From NCBI GenBank assembly GCA_025603075.1, contig MU626285.1, positions 94,980 through 158,979 of the forward strand: DNA of 64,000 nucleotides, written 5' to 3'. Origin of the DNA: Neoconidiobolus thromboides FSU 785. Taxonomy: Eukaryota; Entomophthoromycota; Entomophthoromycetes; Entomophthorales; Neoconidiobolaceae. Position 1 is the first letter of the stretch. Every line of letters begins with the position of its first letter. Both the position numbers and the translations under genes were made by a program. Below are positions 1 through 13,000 of the stretch, in pieces. The notes under the pieces were generated by a model. That model was not told where the DNA came from. It was given only the letters and a program-made list of their open reading frames with translations, and did no database searches.

Positions 1-1430
1 AGGTTGTAATATTTAATTTGTTTTTTTGTTAGGTTAATTAATAGAAAAAGGTAAAAGAAGAAGTGTTCAAATTTTATAGTAAAATAGATGACCAATTAAG
101 TCAATATTAAACGAAAACGTTAAATAATAAAACATCTTGAAATCTTATATATTAAATTTAATATAAAATTATTAAGGTTATATGAATATCAAAAATTATA
201 AGCTTGACTATCTTGTCCTTTAATCCCCGGTTATATTCATTTTACTTTGCTAATCAATATCTCAATTTTAATATTAGTTTATTTTTATGCACTTTTAAAA
301 TTTTATTAAATTTAATATTTGCATAATATGTTAGATTAGTTTCTCTTTTTTAAATGATAAGGCTTTTAAACTAGTTGAAAAAGGTAAAACACAAGTTAAA
401 TATTTCTATATATTGGAAAAATAGATATTAAATAAAATAAATTTTAATATAAAAAAGATAGTAACTTTAAAGTTTGGTAATTATATTATTAAATGTTTAA
501 TATAATATTGATATATAGTTGTAAAGTATATGTTAAATAAAGTAAATTAAAGTTTAAAAGAGAGCAATTATTTAAATATAAATTGGACTGATTACTTAAT
601 ACTAGCTTAAGAAGATTCAATGTATTAAAAATACCATAAAGCAGATCGTCTGAATGGGGCAGCTTTTTATAAACGGAATATGAACGAATTAAAGAAGTAT
701 TTATTTCTTTTACAGGTAATGAAAGGTTATTTATTTTATACATTTGATATCATTACCCTATTTAATAGATAAAAGAGTTATAAGCTGTTACTTAAAAATA
801 ACTCTATAATTTTTATTAAAATTATTATTTTTCAATGTGACTTTAATGTATAATTTTTTATTTAGATGTTATTAATTAATAGTGACACTATAAAAACATT
901 GCATTTTTTAATATTTTAAAAAATATTAAAGAAGATGTTTCGGAAATATAAAAAAATTATGAAATAGTCAAGCTAAAAAAAAGCTGATGAAAACAGAGAT
1001 GAAAACATTCAAGATAAAAACTAAAAGTTTAAACTGACATTAAATTTTTAAGAATAAAACTAGAATAAAAGTTATGACAGAAGAATTCAAAAAACTGATA
1101 AATTAACTATTAATTATTCTTATATATTACTATTAATGTTTAAATCTACTATAGTTAAAGTTGATAATAAAGGGTTTATTGTTATAATTACCAAACACCT
1201 TGCATATTTACCTTTATTTTTGGATTACTATTACTGAATTCATCCACTTTTTATTAACACATCTTAAAATATAGTACACCTTACTTTATTATTATAGAAT
1301 CATTAGAGTTTTTTTAATTTAATCAGTATTCTAAATAAATATTTAAAAAAACGTTGAAAATTTATCACTTAATCTAATAAAATAAAAAAGATAAATTATA
1401 TATTAGTATAACATTAAATAACAATAATTC
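1..1430. other. AT-rich intergenic DNA
   Basis: No convincing gene is visible. A minus-strand open frame at 489-743 (84 codons) starts with a plausible coding stretch containing PHSDDLLYGIF, then degenerates into Leu/Asn-rich translation typical of AT-rich noncoding DNA. It could be an exon or a relic. Confidence 0.4.
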
Positions 1431-1436
1431 TATATA

Positions 1437-1910
1437 GCAAATTACCAACTACGCCAAGAAGAACACCATTTTTGAATGCTAAATACAGTTATGATCAAAA
1501 CACACAATCCAATCTTGTGGTATAAAGTGCTGTAAATAATATCAAATAAATCACTGTGAAAAGTAACAAAATTAATCCTTTTAGATAGATTGGTTAGAAA
1601 TTAGAAATTTAATAATTAGATTAAAAGTCATCTGCCAATTTTAGTAATCCGCGGCCAAATTTTAAACCTTTTGTTCTTTAACAAATTCACAATAAAGCAT
1701 ATCTAATACATGGGTATGTTATAAGATGTAAGGATAATACAAAAAGAGCTGGTAACCTTATTTGATACAACTTTTGTTATAAAAATGGTACGTCAATTTA
1801 TTGAACTGTGAGACTTGTAATATTCAACAAAATGACTCCATTCTATAACTATATAATAGAAGATGACAAAAAGGGGGATATTATTTTTCTTACTGCGTGA
1901 AGTTTATATA
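1437..1910 (+). pseudogene. Decayed coding-like tract, unidentified
   Basis: Two stretches read as protein-like text on the plus strand but are broken. Around 1440-1530 the translation includes LPTTPRRTPFLNAKYSYD and ends in TAA. Around 1638-1910 a second stretch includes KAYLIHGYVIRCKDNTKRAG and is interrupted by one TAA and several TGA codons. Composition is less AT-biased than the flanks. No family is recognised. It may be a dead gene, or exons of a gene whose splice sites I could not resolve. Confidence 0.3.
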
Positions 1911-2309
1911 ACACAGGAATAAGAATTTAAAGTTCCATAAATTAAATAATGCGAGACCTTAGATAAAAAGTTAGCTTTTATTGATAAATCCTTTATTTAT
2001 TTTATTGTGTTTAAGATGATAAACAAGTTCTTTATGCATTCTTAATCTAAGCCTTAATATGTTGATTAACAGGGCTTTAACATGGAACTTCAGTTACTAT
2101 TTCAAGTCAATATGTAAAACCATGCTCTTGAATTTGTTTGCGAATTATTTGTTAATTTGAAATCCTTGCGTAAAATGAAATCATGTCATTCGTCCATTGC
2201 TAATTTTAGCAATAGTTATATTTACATTGAAATTAAGCCCTAAAAAGTAAGGTAACTGCAAAAGGATATTTGAGAATCCAAATCCGATAGTTGCAAAAAG
2301 TCCAAAAGG

Positions 2310-2316
2310 TATAAAT
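2310..2316 (+). promoter_or_regulatory. TATA box upstream of small gene
   Basis: TATAAAT lies 78 bp upstream of the ATG at 2388, a typical TATA position for a short leader. This is sequence match only. Confidence 0.45.
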
Positions 2317-2387
2317 AGAGAGGAAAAGTTGAGTTTAAGCTTTAAAAAATTTTCAATAAAGTTCAAATTTAAAGTCCAATTATTATT

Positions 2388-2666
2388 ATGAGTTGTTTAT
2401 TTGATTCCGATTCCATCTTTTCCATCCAAGAACAAGATAATATTACCTTAGGATGTGAGCAAAGATATCTATCACCAAAATCTTCTATCAGCGATTTAGA
2501 AGCTGCTTATCTTGATGAAGAAGACGATTATTTAGTTCATATTGACCAATCCAGTTTAAAAGGCTCCGCTTTTCAAGTTTGGGAAAAATGTATGGACTCA
2601 TTTATTGATTCTTTAGATAAACCTACCTTTAAAAATATCAACCACCATGCTATAGCAAGGATATAA
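2388..2666 (+). CDS. Small acidic hypothetical protein
   Basis: A single-exon frame of 92 codons. The product is rich in Asp, Glu and Ser, with an acidic patch near residues 45-52 (YLDEEDDY), and ends in a mixed segment containing FQVWEKCMDSFIDSLDKP. There is no signal peptide, membrane segment or recognised domain. Codon composition is clearly less AT-extreme than the flanks, and a TATA box sits 78 bp upstream, which supports a real gene. Function unknown. A 3' intron cannot be excluded, because the stop is followed by mixed-composition DNA to about 2820. Confidence 0.55.
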   Translation: MSCLFDSDSIFSIQEQDNITLGCEQRYLSPKSSISDLEAAYLDEEDDYLVHIDQSSLKGSAFQVWEKCMDSFIDSLDKPTFKNINHHAIARI

Positions 2667-3583
2667 GCTAGTGTATCGTTTATAACCAAGAAAACTCCAA
2701 TTATCATTATTCATCCTTTCCCCTTTGTAGCATCATAACTCTAACTAACAAATAGCTCCCTATATACACCGCTTCTTTCTTCATAGTCATCTGTGGTTGA
2801 AAATGAATATACACTGTACTGTATTTAAAAATAAATAATTTATTGTCTAGACTTTTAATTGATATTTTTATAGTTTAATTTTTATTTCTATCGTTATCCT
2901 GTAATAGGATTAGCGGGGAATCTGGGTTTACGCCAATAATAATTGTTTTATGTTCTTGTAGACTCTAATTTTAACTTTCACTCAGTCAATGAGATAGCCA
3001 ATTGAATGGATTTATGATAAGTAAATTGATAGTAGTGATTTCAATGATAATTTATTTACTATGAAATTATAGTTAAACTAATAGATGAGCTTAAAATTAT
3101 AACAATATTTCAAAAGACTACATAAATATAAGAGTATTAAAATAGGCGGCAATAATAAAATAATGAATAGCGAAAATTGGGGATAATTATTATCAACTTA
3201 CTGCATTTGGTATGTTAAGATTTTTAGTTACCATTGTTACTAAAAACTTAGGGATTAAGTGGAGCTTATTTACATAGTTAATTATTGAAATTTAACCCCA
3301 TCTTTTATTATTAGATTATCCTTAGTTCTAGATTGAGTATTATTATTAAGAACTGTGAAATATAGATGAAATAATAGTAGATGAGTTATTTTTTTTACTA
3401 ACTATATTTGTAATTTAGTATTTTATTCTCCCCTTAAAATTTGCTGCCCAATCTTTTTGTCAATGGATTGAGACTCCGGTTATGACCTTAATTGTTTATA
3501 TGGAAAAATATCAAGTTTTTTAAATAATGATTTAACGATTAGTTTTGCCAATGAAATAATTCTGAAAAAACATTTGTTTACTA
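2667..3583. other. Intergenic, no gene seen
   Basis: AT-rich DNA between the small gene and the first MITE. No sustained coding frame or RNA gene is visible. Confidence 0.4.
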
Positions 3584-3687
3584 TATGGCGACGTTTTTTG
3601 CGTTTAAGAATTTTATTAACGATTTTTTCGCTCAAATAGTGCTTAAAAGATGGAAAAAATAATGAAGCCAAAAAAAACACCCCCATA
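3584..3687 (+). mobile_element. Short palindromic MITE, copy 1
   Basis: About 104 bp including a TA on each side. The ends read TGGCGACG and CACCCCCA, with the family core around AGTGCTTAAAAGATGG. Intact length. Confidence 0.75.
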
Positions 3688-3964
3688 TGATTTTTATAAT
3701 AAAATTATAGTTAAGGATCTGAATCATTGTGACTACCACCTAAACAATCCTTTATAAACTTAATATAATTTTCTAAGATCTAAAAATCTGTTAATATTTA
3801 TTACAATACTTAAAACAGCAAACTTACTAAATCTTTTTTTTAATGTCATTATGTACTACAAAATAAAACTTACAAATCAAGTTTTAAGATAATATGAAAT
3901 ACTTATGCCTATGTCTACAATCCTCAATATAATCTACCTTTAAATTATTAATTCTATCACACTA

Positions 3965-5170
3965 TTCCAATTTTGCTGCGAATGATTTGAACTCAGATAG
4001 AGTAACAATTGGATCTTCTAAGCCTTGTAATAAATAAACATTCTTATAATGGTTTTGTAATCTTTATATGAAGATGCCTTTTTTGACTTGATCACTTTTT
4101 CTATCTTTTAACCGCTACTTAAGTGGGGAGATTGTTAGTAAAATTCTTAAACAAAAAAGACATCCCTATATAATAAATTTCCCCCAGTAGAGATAAGGAA
4201 AAGCTAAAAATGAAATAATTAACTAAATGAGTACAAAGAGGATATGAATTGGCTCACTCATTCATAGCTCTGCTTCTCCGTTTACTTATAAATCCTTGGT
4301 ATATCTTCCTACTTCTTCGCCTTTAAAGATAAAATAAAAGTCTAAAAAAGGATTAATAATGTAACAAATTAGTGTAATTTAGCAAAAAAGTCCTACCAAC
4401 CCTCTATTTGATTATAAATCTTGGAAGCAAGTAAACCAATAAGGCAATAAGAGCTTAAATATAGGTCCTGATGACCAGGGTTCACTTAACTTAATCCTTG
4501 GTGCTAATAGCCATGTTAATACCTTTCAAATAAAATTTCTTAGAATTTTGTTACAAGCCACAATAACTTCTTCAATTAAGTTAACTTTTGATTTTGCCAA
4601 ATTGAAACGATGGCGTCAACCTTTTAAATACTAAGTAAAAATTATATAAGCGGATTTCCAAAAGTTTACCCAGCTATGGCCAAAAAGAAACAAAAGTAAT
4701 TGATACGATCTTTCTTGATTTACAAGATCTTGTCAAATAGTTAAACATTTATATAATCTATTTTCTCTTGCATAGGTATTTTGACTAGCCTTTGATGTGT
4801 TACCATGGGCTAATCGATCATATTCTAGAATTTTAATACCCTGATTAGTCCAGTTTGGTAGAAAAATTATGATATCGATTGATGTTCTCACATTATCCAT
4901 GGGCTGTTATCAATATTGCTTCAACTAGCTTGTTTTTTTGGTTAATTTGAGGTTTGATTAGTATAGAATTTTGATTTTAGGGTAAAATAGGATTTATCGG
5001 CCATTCTTTAAGGTAGATTTTATCGCCATCACCAGATATATAATATCTTTCATTTGTATCACAGCTATTAAATGTCATATTTTTATACTCAGATGTACTC
5101 TAAGAATAATTGATCAGCTATTGTTTTATTTCTATCATATATTTTTTTATAGTTGCAGTTTATTTAACCA
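3965..5170 (-). pseudogene. Decayed unidentified gene, split by a MITE
   Basis: Several minus-strand stretches read as ordinary protein although separated by stops and frameshifts. About 5075-4980 encodes text including NERYYISGDGDKIYLKEW. At 4900-4733 there is an intact 55-codon frame beginning MDNVRTSIDIIIFLPNW. At about 4060-3965 a tail ends QGLEDPIVTLSEFKSFAAKL then a stop. The tail resembles the end of alpha/beta-hydrolase-type enzymes (an Asp followed by a turn), but this is weak. The MITE at 4067-4170 sits between the tail and the upstream part. The pieces may belong to one gene or two. A plus-strand frame at about 4375-4640 also looks partly coding, so strand is uncertain there. Confidence 0.35.
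4067..4170 (-). mobile_element. Short palindromic MITE, copy 2
   Basis: TA-flanked copy of the family, with a left end TGAAGATGCC and right end GACATCCCTA. It interrupts a decayed coding tract. Confidence 0.7.
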
Positions 5171-5807
5171 TCTTTTAAATAATGATTTCTAAACCTTTTT
5201 ATCATTAGCTACATTTATAGGCTATCCTTAAGTTTTTAAATAACTAAATACAGGTAACTAAATTCATATCATTATCACTTCAAAATTTTACAGCACTAGC
5301 TATCACTATCTGAAAATGATCCAAATCTCTTTTTGCTTATATCTTAATTTTTTTCTTCTATTTTAAATAGTCGATTCTATATAAAATTAAATAAAATCAA
5401 CTTTCTAAATTGAATTAATTCCTACATAATATATTTGGCTTTATTTTCGAGTTAATAAAACAATAATAGAAAAGTTTATTTTATATTGTAAGTTAACAAT
5501 GTTCTTATTTTTATAAAAGCATTATCTTATTCTATTTTTTAATGATCTGAGTAAATTGTTATTAATCATTTCTATTTTTGAAATTAAAATCAACAGCTAT
5601 TTTTAAGTTTTCTTTAAAAATATAATTTAAAAATACATTTCGAAATAGATAAGTTCCTAATAAGAATAGTAAAATACTATATTTCTATATACGTTAATAT
5701 AGTTTGAACAAAAACCCAAATACTTGGAGTTATTTTTAGCTAAAAATATATATCTAGCTCAAATGTTTTTAAATTTAAATTATTTATTTACTGAAAAAAA
5801 TTATATA

Positions 5808-5902
5808 AAGATATATATTTTTGTTTAATTTCACTAATAGCCTTTCCACTTAAATAGTACTTTAAAACGGAAAAAGTGATGAAACCAAAAGCACCCTCGT
5901 AC
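5808..5902 (+). mobile_element. Degenerate MITE, copy 3
   Basis: Recognisable core and right half (CCACTTAAATAGTACTT, then AAAGTGATGAAACCAAAAG). The left end is eroded. Confidence 0.55.
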
Positions 5903-5995
5903 GTTATGAAAAACAGTCATTAGAGTTTTTCGAAACAAACTTTTAACATTCTGAGATAAAGAGGACTTATATCTCATTTGTATAATTTTTTTACT

Positions 5996-6002
5996 AAAAA
6001 AA
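5996..6002 (-). terminator. Pol III terminator of tRNA-Ser
   Basis: A run of seven T on the minus strand, 8 bp past the tRNA 3' end, is the usual RNA polymerase III stop signal. Confidence 0.7.
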
Positions 6003-6010
6003 GTCTAGCT

Positions 6011-6092
6011 CGACAGCTACAGGATTTGAACCTGTGCGGGCAGAGCCCATCACATTTCGAGTGTGACTCCTTAACCACTCGGACAAACTGCC
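6011..6092 (-). tRNA. tRNA-Ser (anticodon CGA)
   Basis: An 82-nt type II tRNA decodes UCG. The acceptor stem GGCAGTT pairs with AGCTGTC with two G-U pairs and discriminator G. The anticodon arm has a TCACA/TGTGA stem with loop CTCGAAA, giving anticodon CGA. A long variable arm (GGGCTCTGCCC) follows, as expected for serine. The T arm contains GGTTCAAATCC, which also serves as the internal B box, and the D arm holds the A box. No intron; CCA is not encoded. Confidence 0.95.
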
Positions 6093-6762
6093 AATAACAA
6101 TCTAATTGGAATAATTTATTATATAAAACTTGGATTTTTATTATTAAATAAATTAAACTAATGCTTAATGATTGTAATGTTTGCTTTATATTAGGTTGAT
6201 CATAAGATAATCTTATAGTTTCAGGGAAATAAAAAACTTGTAAAAGTAAATAATTATAATACCATAAAAAATTTACATGGCAAAATTTATTTTTAGAGTT
6301 AAAAAATATTACAATTCCAGCTAACAGATTACTTTTTTTACACGATTGAATTCTAAGACTATGTTACAACTGATCTAATAGTCCATACTTCCTGATGAAT
6401 TTACTCGAGTAATTATAAACAAATATTTACCTAAATAAACAATTAATAATAACCATTGGTGTAAAGGGATGTAAACTTTATCAATTTCCATTAAATCGGT
6501 TTTTTAAAATGGTCATATTTATATATACAAATAACTAAATTAAAAACTAAACGAATTAAATGATTTAATCAATAAAATATTGCTAAGTGTTTAAAAGTAA
6601 CAATGAACATATCTAAATATTGCTATAAAATGCCTACTAAATTAACATACTAATCCAACAAAAACTCAGTTAAATCACTAACTACAAAAATTTATTAATA
6701 ATAAAATAAATAAATAATGATATAGTATTTAATTCAGATAAGTAAACATTAGTAGGCATTGT

Positions 6763-8346
6763 TTAGTCATTTTTTCTAGAAATATCATCTAATCTAGTTT
6801 GAATTTCATCCAAATCACTATTAAGCTTAACCAATATAGCTTCAAAACGAGCCTAAATGATATTAATTAATGTTATATAGAACTAAACTATTATTTATAG
6901 AGTTACCCTAATAATAGGATTGGTAGCTGTTTTATATTCCGCCGTCCTCTTAGCAATCATTGCTATTGTATCTTTCTTAGCTTCTTTTAATGTTGACTTT
7001 TCTTTAGCAGTTTCTTCATCGTCTAAAATAAAATTAACAATCTTAGTATAGATATATAGACTAATAATATTACCATCAGATTCGGATTCAGTTTCGTCAC
7101 TATCACCAGACTCAGTTTCATCATCATCATCACCTGAACCGCTTTCATCATTATTATCTGATTCTCTTTCATCTTCATCTTCATCATCTTCATCGTCATC
7201 AGAAACTTTTGCTTTGTCTTTATTAAATCCATTTTCAATTTTTATCACACTACTACTTTCGTCTACTTTTTCAAGATCTAAGTAACCTCCTTCATTATCA
7301 TAATCAATCTCTGTGTTGGTTTCTTCTTCTGCTCCAGGCGTCAATGCTTCTGTTCCAGCTCTTGAAATGTTGTCTTCAACATTTAATTCTTTTCCTGAAT
7401 TATCAGAATCATTTCCATCCGATGCATCAGCTAATTCTATTTATTTTTAGTAAAATCATATCAACTATTATTATTTTTCATTACCGTAGATGACATCATC
7501 GGCCTTTACATCTTCAGTTAATAACCTCTCAAGCTCATTTTCAACAATTTCAATTGTCTAAATACTAATAAGCGCTATTATATAACTATAAACCTTTTAC
7601 CTGTCTTGAAACTCTTTTCCTAAATCTTCTTTTTCTAACATTTTTAAGCGGTGGGGTTATTCCATCACTCCAAATATAAGGATCTTTTTTATTTGGTCTT
7701 GAAGGTTTGAGTGTTGGATCGTCAACTACAATCATCTTCATACAAATTAAGCTTCATATTCAAATAAAATATAAAATGTTATTACCTGAGAGATATCTGC
7801 AATTTTAACCATTTGTTTATTATTGAATATTTTTTGAGACTCAATAAGCGTTGGTAAATCAACCAATTTAACGGGGTATCCTTTATTTTTTATTTTAATC
7901 GCCCCTTCTCTTGGTTCTAGTTTAATAATTTAATAGCCATTAATAAAAAATTACGATTTCAAATTACGTGAAAAGGTGAGCCCAATAGATTGTGCACCCT
8001 CTTTTGTTTTTATAAGCTCCCTAATTCTATCAGCTAAAAAAATAGGCACTCTTAAGATGGTATGCTCTTCCAAAAAGTCTTCTTCTTCGCCCAAACCCCC
8101 CGCATCATCTCCTGAATCTTCTTCCTCTTCTTCTGCACTTTTCTTCCTCTTTCTACCGTTACTTTTTGTTTTATTATTATTTCCCATCCTTAACGCTTCC
8201 ACTGTAAGCCTTATTTTAATATCCCCATTGGACTTACTGTTTGATTTACTATTGTTTCCTGATCTTACTACATCCTTTCTACGATCTTGTCCATTGCTCT
8301 TACTTCTCTTCTTTGGCTTGTTGAAAAAGCTTCCTGACCTATACAT
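6763..8346 (-). CDS. TAF7: TFIID subunit 7 (TAF7)
   Basis: TAF7 is a TFIID component that binds TAF1 and gates its acetyltransferase during Pol II pre-initiation. Seven exons: 8346-7968, 7916-7786, 7735-7601, 7557-7485, 7436-7074, 7022-6907 and 6852-6763, joined by short GT-AG introns that all keep frame. The basic, low-complexity N terminus is followed by the family signature: EEHTILRVPIFLADRIRELI near residue 95, then YPVKLVDLPTLIES, KIADISQM and DGITPPLKNVRKRRFRK. The C-terminal half is a long Asp/Glu/Ser tract ending in a Lys-rich helix, about 430 residues in all. The start is the first ATG of the open frame. The acceptor before exon 3 (GAAG) is less typical than the rest. Confidence 0.9.
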
Positions 8347-8953
8347 TATTTAAAAATAGCAGCTAAAAATTAATAGGATAAAAATAAATTTCAAGTAATC
8401 TTTAAAAATTATAGAACTCAAACCATGAAATTTGATTGGGTCTACATTTACTAAAAGTGTATCAGCTAATTTATTATAAAGTTAAGCTGGAATTTATAAT
8501 ATAATTGATAATAGTATGATAAAATAGAAATGGGATATATATTATCTATTTTGGGTACTTCAAAAAAAATAAGAAAAAGGTAGTTTAGCTAACAATCACT
8601 TGGAACTTTATTAAAAATTAAAAAAGGGGATAAAAAATTGTTCAAAACAACATTTTGAAAATAGCCTATCCTAAGTAAAGATGCTAATTTACCATTACAA
8701 TAATGATTATTTATAAGCACATGAGAATAAAAAAATTATACAATAAAATATTGAATATATATTAATACATTAAGAATGGGAAAGTATAAGCTTTTAGATA
8801 AAATGTTTAATCTTATATTAAATATAGTTATACCTGAGTTTTAGAAAATATCTCTGATTATTCTACCGCATGTTTTTTATTCAACATTACTTGTTTCATG
8901 GTTTATTAAGTGAATAAAATAGTAAACAAATGACAGACTTATTTAATAGAAAT
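8347..8953. other. Intergenic between TAF7 and PSMD9
   Basis: AT-rich spacer that would hold the TAF7 promoter on the minus strand. No gene or clear motif is visible. Confidence 0.4.
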
Positions 8954-9825
8954 TTATTCTTTATCATAAGGCAATATATGACAACTAAAAAAGCGATTAT
9001 TAAAATAGTAATAAATAAATAGTAACAATTACCCTAGTAAACTTGAGTTTACTTCATCTCCCCAGTTTTTAGTAGGTGTCAAAGTTAACACCATAGGTCT
9101 ACGGATAGCTTTATAACTACCTCTCAAAATATGTATTTGGATTTTTTTCTATTTTATCTCCCATTAATACGTATTAAAGACAACAGTTAATTCAATTACC
9201 TCTTCATTTTCTTTTAAAACACCTGGTAGCTGCTGAAGCGGTTTATCGTCGGTTTTAACAACAGTGTGGAATTTAGTTATTAAATCCCCACTTCTTAGTC
9301 CCTAAGGCAGTTGAACATTTTCTTAAAATAAGAATTAGATTGAAACTTACTGCTTTATATCCTGGGCTATTGACACTCACTTTATTGACCTCAGCAAATG
9401 GGCTTAATTCTCTAAACTATAAACTTATTTTTTTCTTGAATTCTAAAATTTATTCACTTATTAACCGATTCTTCCTTTATGTCGCTACTTTCCTTATGAT
9501 AATCCACTAATGCTTTTTCAATCTCATCCATGATCTCTTTTAAATCATTTCTACCACCTAATACTTTCAATAAATGCTAATATTTAAATAATTTACTTAC
9601 GAATGATTTTAACTCGAGTATTTCTTACTGTTGGAATATCAATATCTGCTCTTGGAAATCCTTCTATATCTACTAAGGAACCTTCTAATCCAACTTTGTT
9701 CTATTACAGTTATAGTATTAAATAGTAACTTAATTTTTGTTTACTTCTCTTAATATGGCTTCATATCCTTTTAACTCATTTTCTAAGCTCTCCTTTTTCT
9801 TGATTAATAAATTCAACTTTTCCAT
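8954..9825 (-). CDS. NAS2: 26S proteasome assembly chaperone PSMD9/Nas2
   Basis: Nas2/p27 is a PDZ-domain chaperone that binds the Rpt5 tail during assembly of the proteasome base. The N-terminal helix (exon 1 from 9825) is followed by GLEGSLVDIEGFPRADID and a second helix ending IEKALVDYH. The PDZ region begins PFAEVNKVSVNSPGYKAG-LRSGDLI and finishes with TPTKNWG and the LLGCHI ending that matches the family C terminus. At least six introns are needed. The one after RVKII is inferred to run GTAAGTAAAT to TTGAAAG, because the obvious TTAG acceptor breaks the frame. The product is about 200 residues, normal for the family. Confidence 0.88.
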
Positions 9826-10019
9826 GACGTTTAAAATTGTAAATAAAAAATGAGTTTTTGTAAATCAAGTTTAAAATTTATAAACAACTTTTAGTTCTAA
9901 AGGATAGCTTCATATAATATGTGTAATTTTTCTTATTTTTATTAAACTTTAAAAAACCGAACTTAAATTAACTAATAAAAAATAATGATAATTTAAAATA
10001 ATTATTAATATTAATAAAC

Positions 10020-13000
10020 TTAAGATTCTAATAGTTGCTCCATAAGGGATTTTAAAGCTTGGCTATAGGCAGAGATATCGGAGGTATTAGAGACAATATT
10101 TAACCTTAATTTAGAAAAAGATTTAGGTCTAGTGTGGCATTCCAATGACAAGCTTAAAAACATAGTATTTAAAAATTTCAATACAATGGTAGCATCATCA
10201 GAATCTTTGACTTTAAGCCTAAGCGCATGATTATAAAACGAAAGTGAAAATGTTTTTAATCTTTCATGAAGGGTAGGGGCTTCTAATCCGAGCACATTAA
10301 AATTAAACTTGACCCCGGAAATTAATAAAAATTGATAGACCTTCCAAAAATCTTCAGTTAAAAATAAGTTCGATTGATCTGTACTGGAACAAAGTTTGGA
10401 GCAATAATCGTCTAATTTCGTATTAAATTTACTGACTACATTCTGCTGTGATAATTGGACAACTAACTTATTCAAATCACTATTATTAAATGCTTTATCT
10501 AACAGCGTGCTATAAATTAAAAATTCTTCGTATCTCTTAAGTTGTATCATCGCATTCAAAAATAATTTAATAGCTCCTGAGCTGATTGTGACACTTTGGG
10601 GACTAATATTTTGAATATCTGTTACTCCAATTCTTTTAATAAAGGCAGCAATAATTAAAGATCCTGCTTTTTCTGTATCCGAACCTGAAGATACAGCGAT
10701 ATTTTGTATTTCACTAATAAAGTATAAATAAAAATTAAAAAAATATGAAATATCCTTACATTTCCAATTGTAGCATTGGTAAAATATCTTTAAAGTGATT
10801 GAGCAGTAGCTCAGATATCCTACTTTGCGCAAAAACTGGAGATCCCGAGTTTGATCTTTTTAATGTGGATTTATTACGTTGTAACGTAGATCCTGACCTA
10901 TCTAGAGACTTTATGGGGATGTCTTCAGGTGACAACACATTTCTTCTCGAAGCTGATCTCATAGGTCTAGCTGGAGGACTTTGCTTAATAGAACCTTGAC
11001 GAGTAAGACCTGAAGGATTTGTAGCTTCCATATCATAAACAGTTGGATAAAACAATGAGTAAATTAATGGTGTTAATAAAGAATAATCATGCTGTGACTG
11101 ATTTAAATTTAGTAGCTTCTTCAACATATTAAATGTTAACTCCAAGGCTTGGGAACAATATTTAGACAATATGTTTTTAATGATTTCCTGTAAATCAAAG
11201 TTATTATAAAAACAAATAAGCTGAAATATTTTTACCGTAACCAAATCAACAATTGGAGCGGAGTAACTGTATGCTAGTAAATTGACAATTTCCCTAAAAC
11301 AGTCAATAAAGCAAAATGTTTCAAATAAAAGAACTTACTCTTCCAAGCCCAAAAGTTCCTTTAAGGCCTTGTTTTCAATAAGGTATCTTAATCTTCTAGG
11401 GAAAGTATTACTTGAAGCGTTAGCGAAATTTGAATTTATAGTGGAAACTGAAAGTGGCTGAATCCTCGAAAAATTAAAGGGTACAGAATAAGCAAATTTC
11501 TCAACATCTGATTTAAACTTTAATTGTGGATCTACTACTACTTCTTCCTTCTTTTCTTCCAATTTAAAATCTTTCAAACTTTGAATTTCTTTATCATTAG
11601 GATACCCTTGAATGGATTCGCATAATAAATCTAAAGCTGTTTGACTTACCCCTGAGCTATTCTGTATCAATTCCATCAATCTTTCACTAGCTTCTTTTAA
11701 ATTTCTTGTATATATTAAATCTTCACAACGATATAAATCTTTTTGTTGTTTAGGTATACGATGTGGAATAGCATTAATTAAAACATCGTTTAAATAATCA
11801 TAATAGCCCAACTCTCCAATATCAGATACTACATAAAATCTATTTACTTTGGAATTGGATCTAGTTATTGCTGTTATTGGACTAGTATAACCTTGTTTGT
11901 CAGCAACAACCAAGCCCATATTATTCTCTTGATTTAAAGAATACAAATAAGTTCTATAATCATAAGATGCTGCCATAATTTGATCTGAATGAGAATTAGA
12001 CCAATCGACCTTAAAATAACATTAATTAAATATAAAGTTATAGCATTTATAGCTTACTGAACTAAGAGAATTAATGGCTCTACCCATTTTCATAACAGGC
12101 GAATTCGAGTATCTTATATCCCATACAGAAAGAATACCATCATTACCTGGTCATAATATTTAGAATAAAATAATATATTATACAGATTAGTTAATACCTG
12201 CAGATGCTAACCAATAAGGTACAAATGGGGACCATTTTAAAGAGTTAATAGAATTCCAATGACGAAAAGATGCGGAGTTGAAAGCAAATCTATTTGACCT
12301 TACATCGATTATTTTCATGCTCCCTTTATTATCACCAACAGCAATCATACCTGGCATCGATTGATAATTCGGACACCAGTTGCTTGCTTGGGCCTCATTT
12401 TCTCCTAAAGGTTGAACGAAAATAGGAGTTTTTGAGTTCATAACATCCCAATAAAATAGATGGCCACCATATAATGAATGAAACTTATCAGTACTTGGTA
12501 ATACTGGATAATTATAGGGGGTTGGACTGAACTCTAAGTTTAAAATTCTAGAATTTTTAACTTTGGTTTCTAGCTTATGATGGTATTGCGTTTTAATCAA
12601 CAGTCGAGTTTCTTTATTATCTGGGTCTTCTGGATCGTTTAGGAAATCTAAAGGTGGTTTTAATAGACTTATACAACCATCCCAATGTCCTGATAATATA
12701 TATGAACCACTCCATGATAATGAGTAAATTGGTGTTGGAGTAGTAAAAGTTGAGCGCCACTGTTTCAAAATTTAGAAATATATTAAATATAAAATGAAAA
12801 TATCATTACGCTTATTTCTTCCCCTTCATCAATAGATAAAAATAAGTTATTTCTTTTTGAACCTGCTCCAACTGCAATGAAGTGACTATTCTAATCAAAT
12901 ATGAGTTTTTCCATTTGGTTTATATATTTTATTTATTACATCACTTTTAGCCATACATGTTATAAATTTATCTTTTTCTTGTACTAAATGGACCTTTTTA

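Noticed and set aside
2181-2366. 61-codon hydrophobic minus-strand frame
   Set aside because: It lies across the TATA box and leader of the gene at 2388 on the opposite strand, with no splice context. Likely chance.
7976-8353. 125-codon plus-strand frame rich in Ser and Leu
   Set aside because: It is the exact antisense of TAF7 exon 1, whose acidic and Lys-rich codons give open reverse frames.
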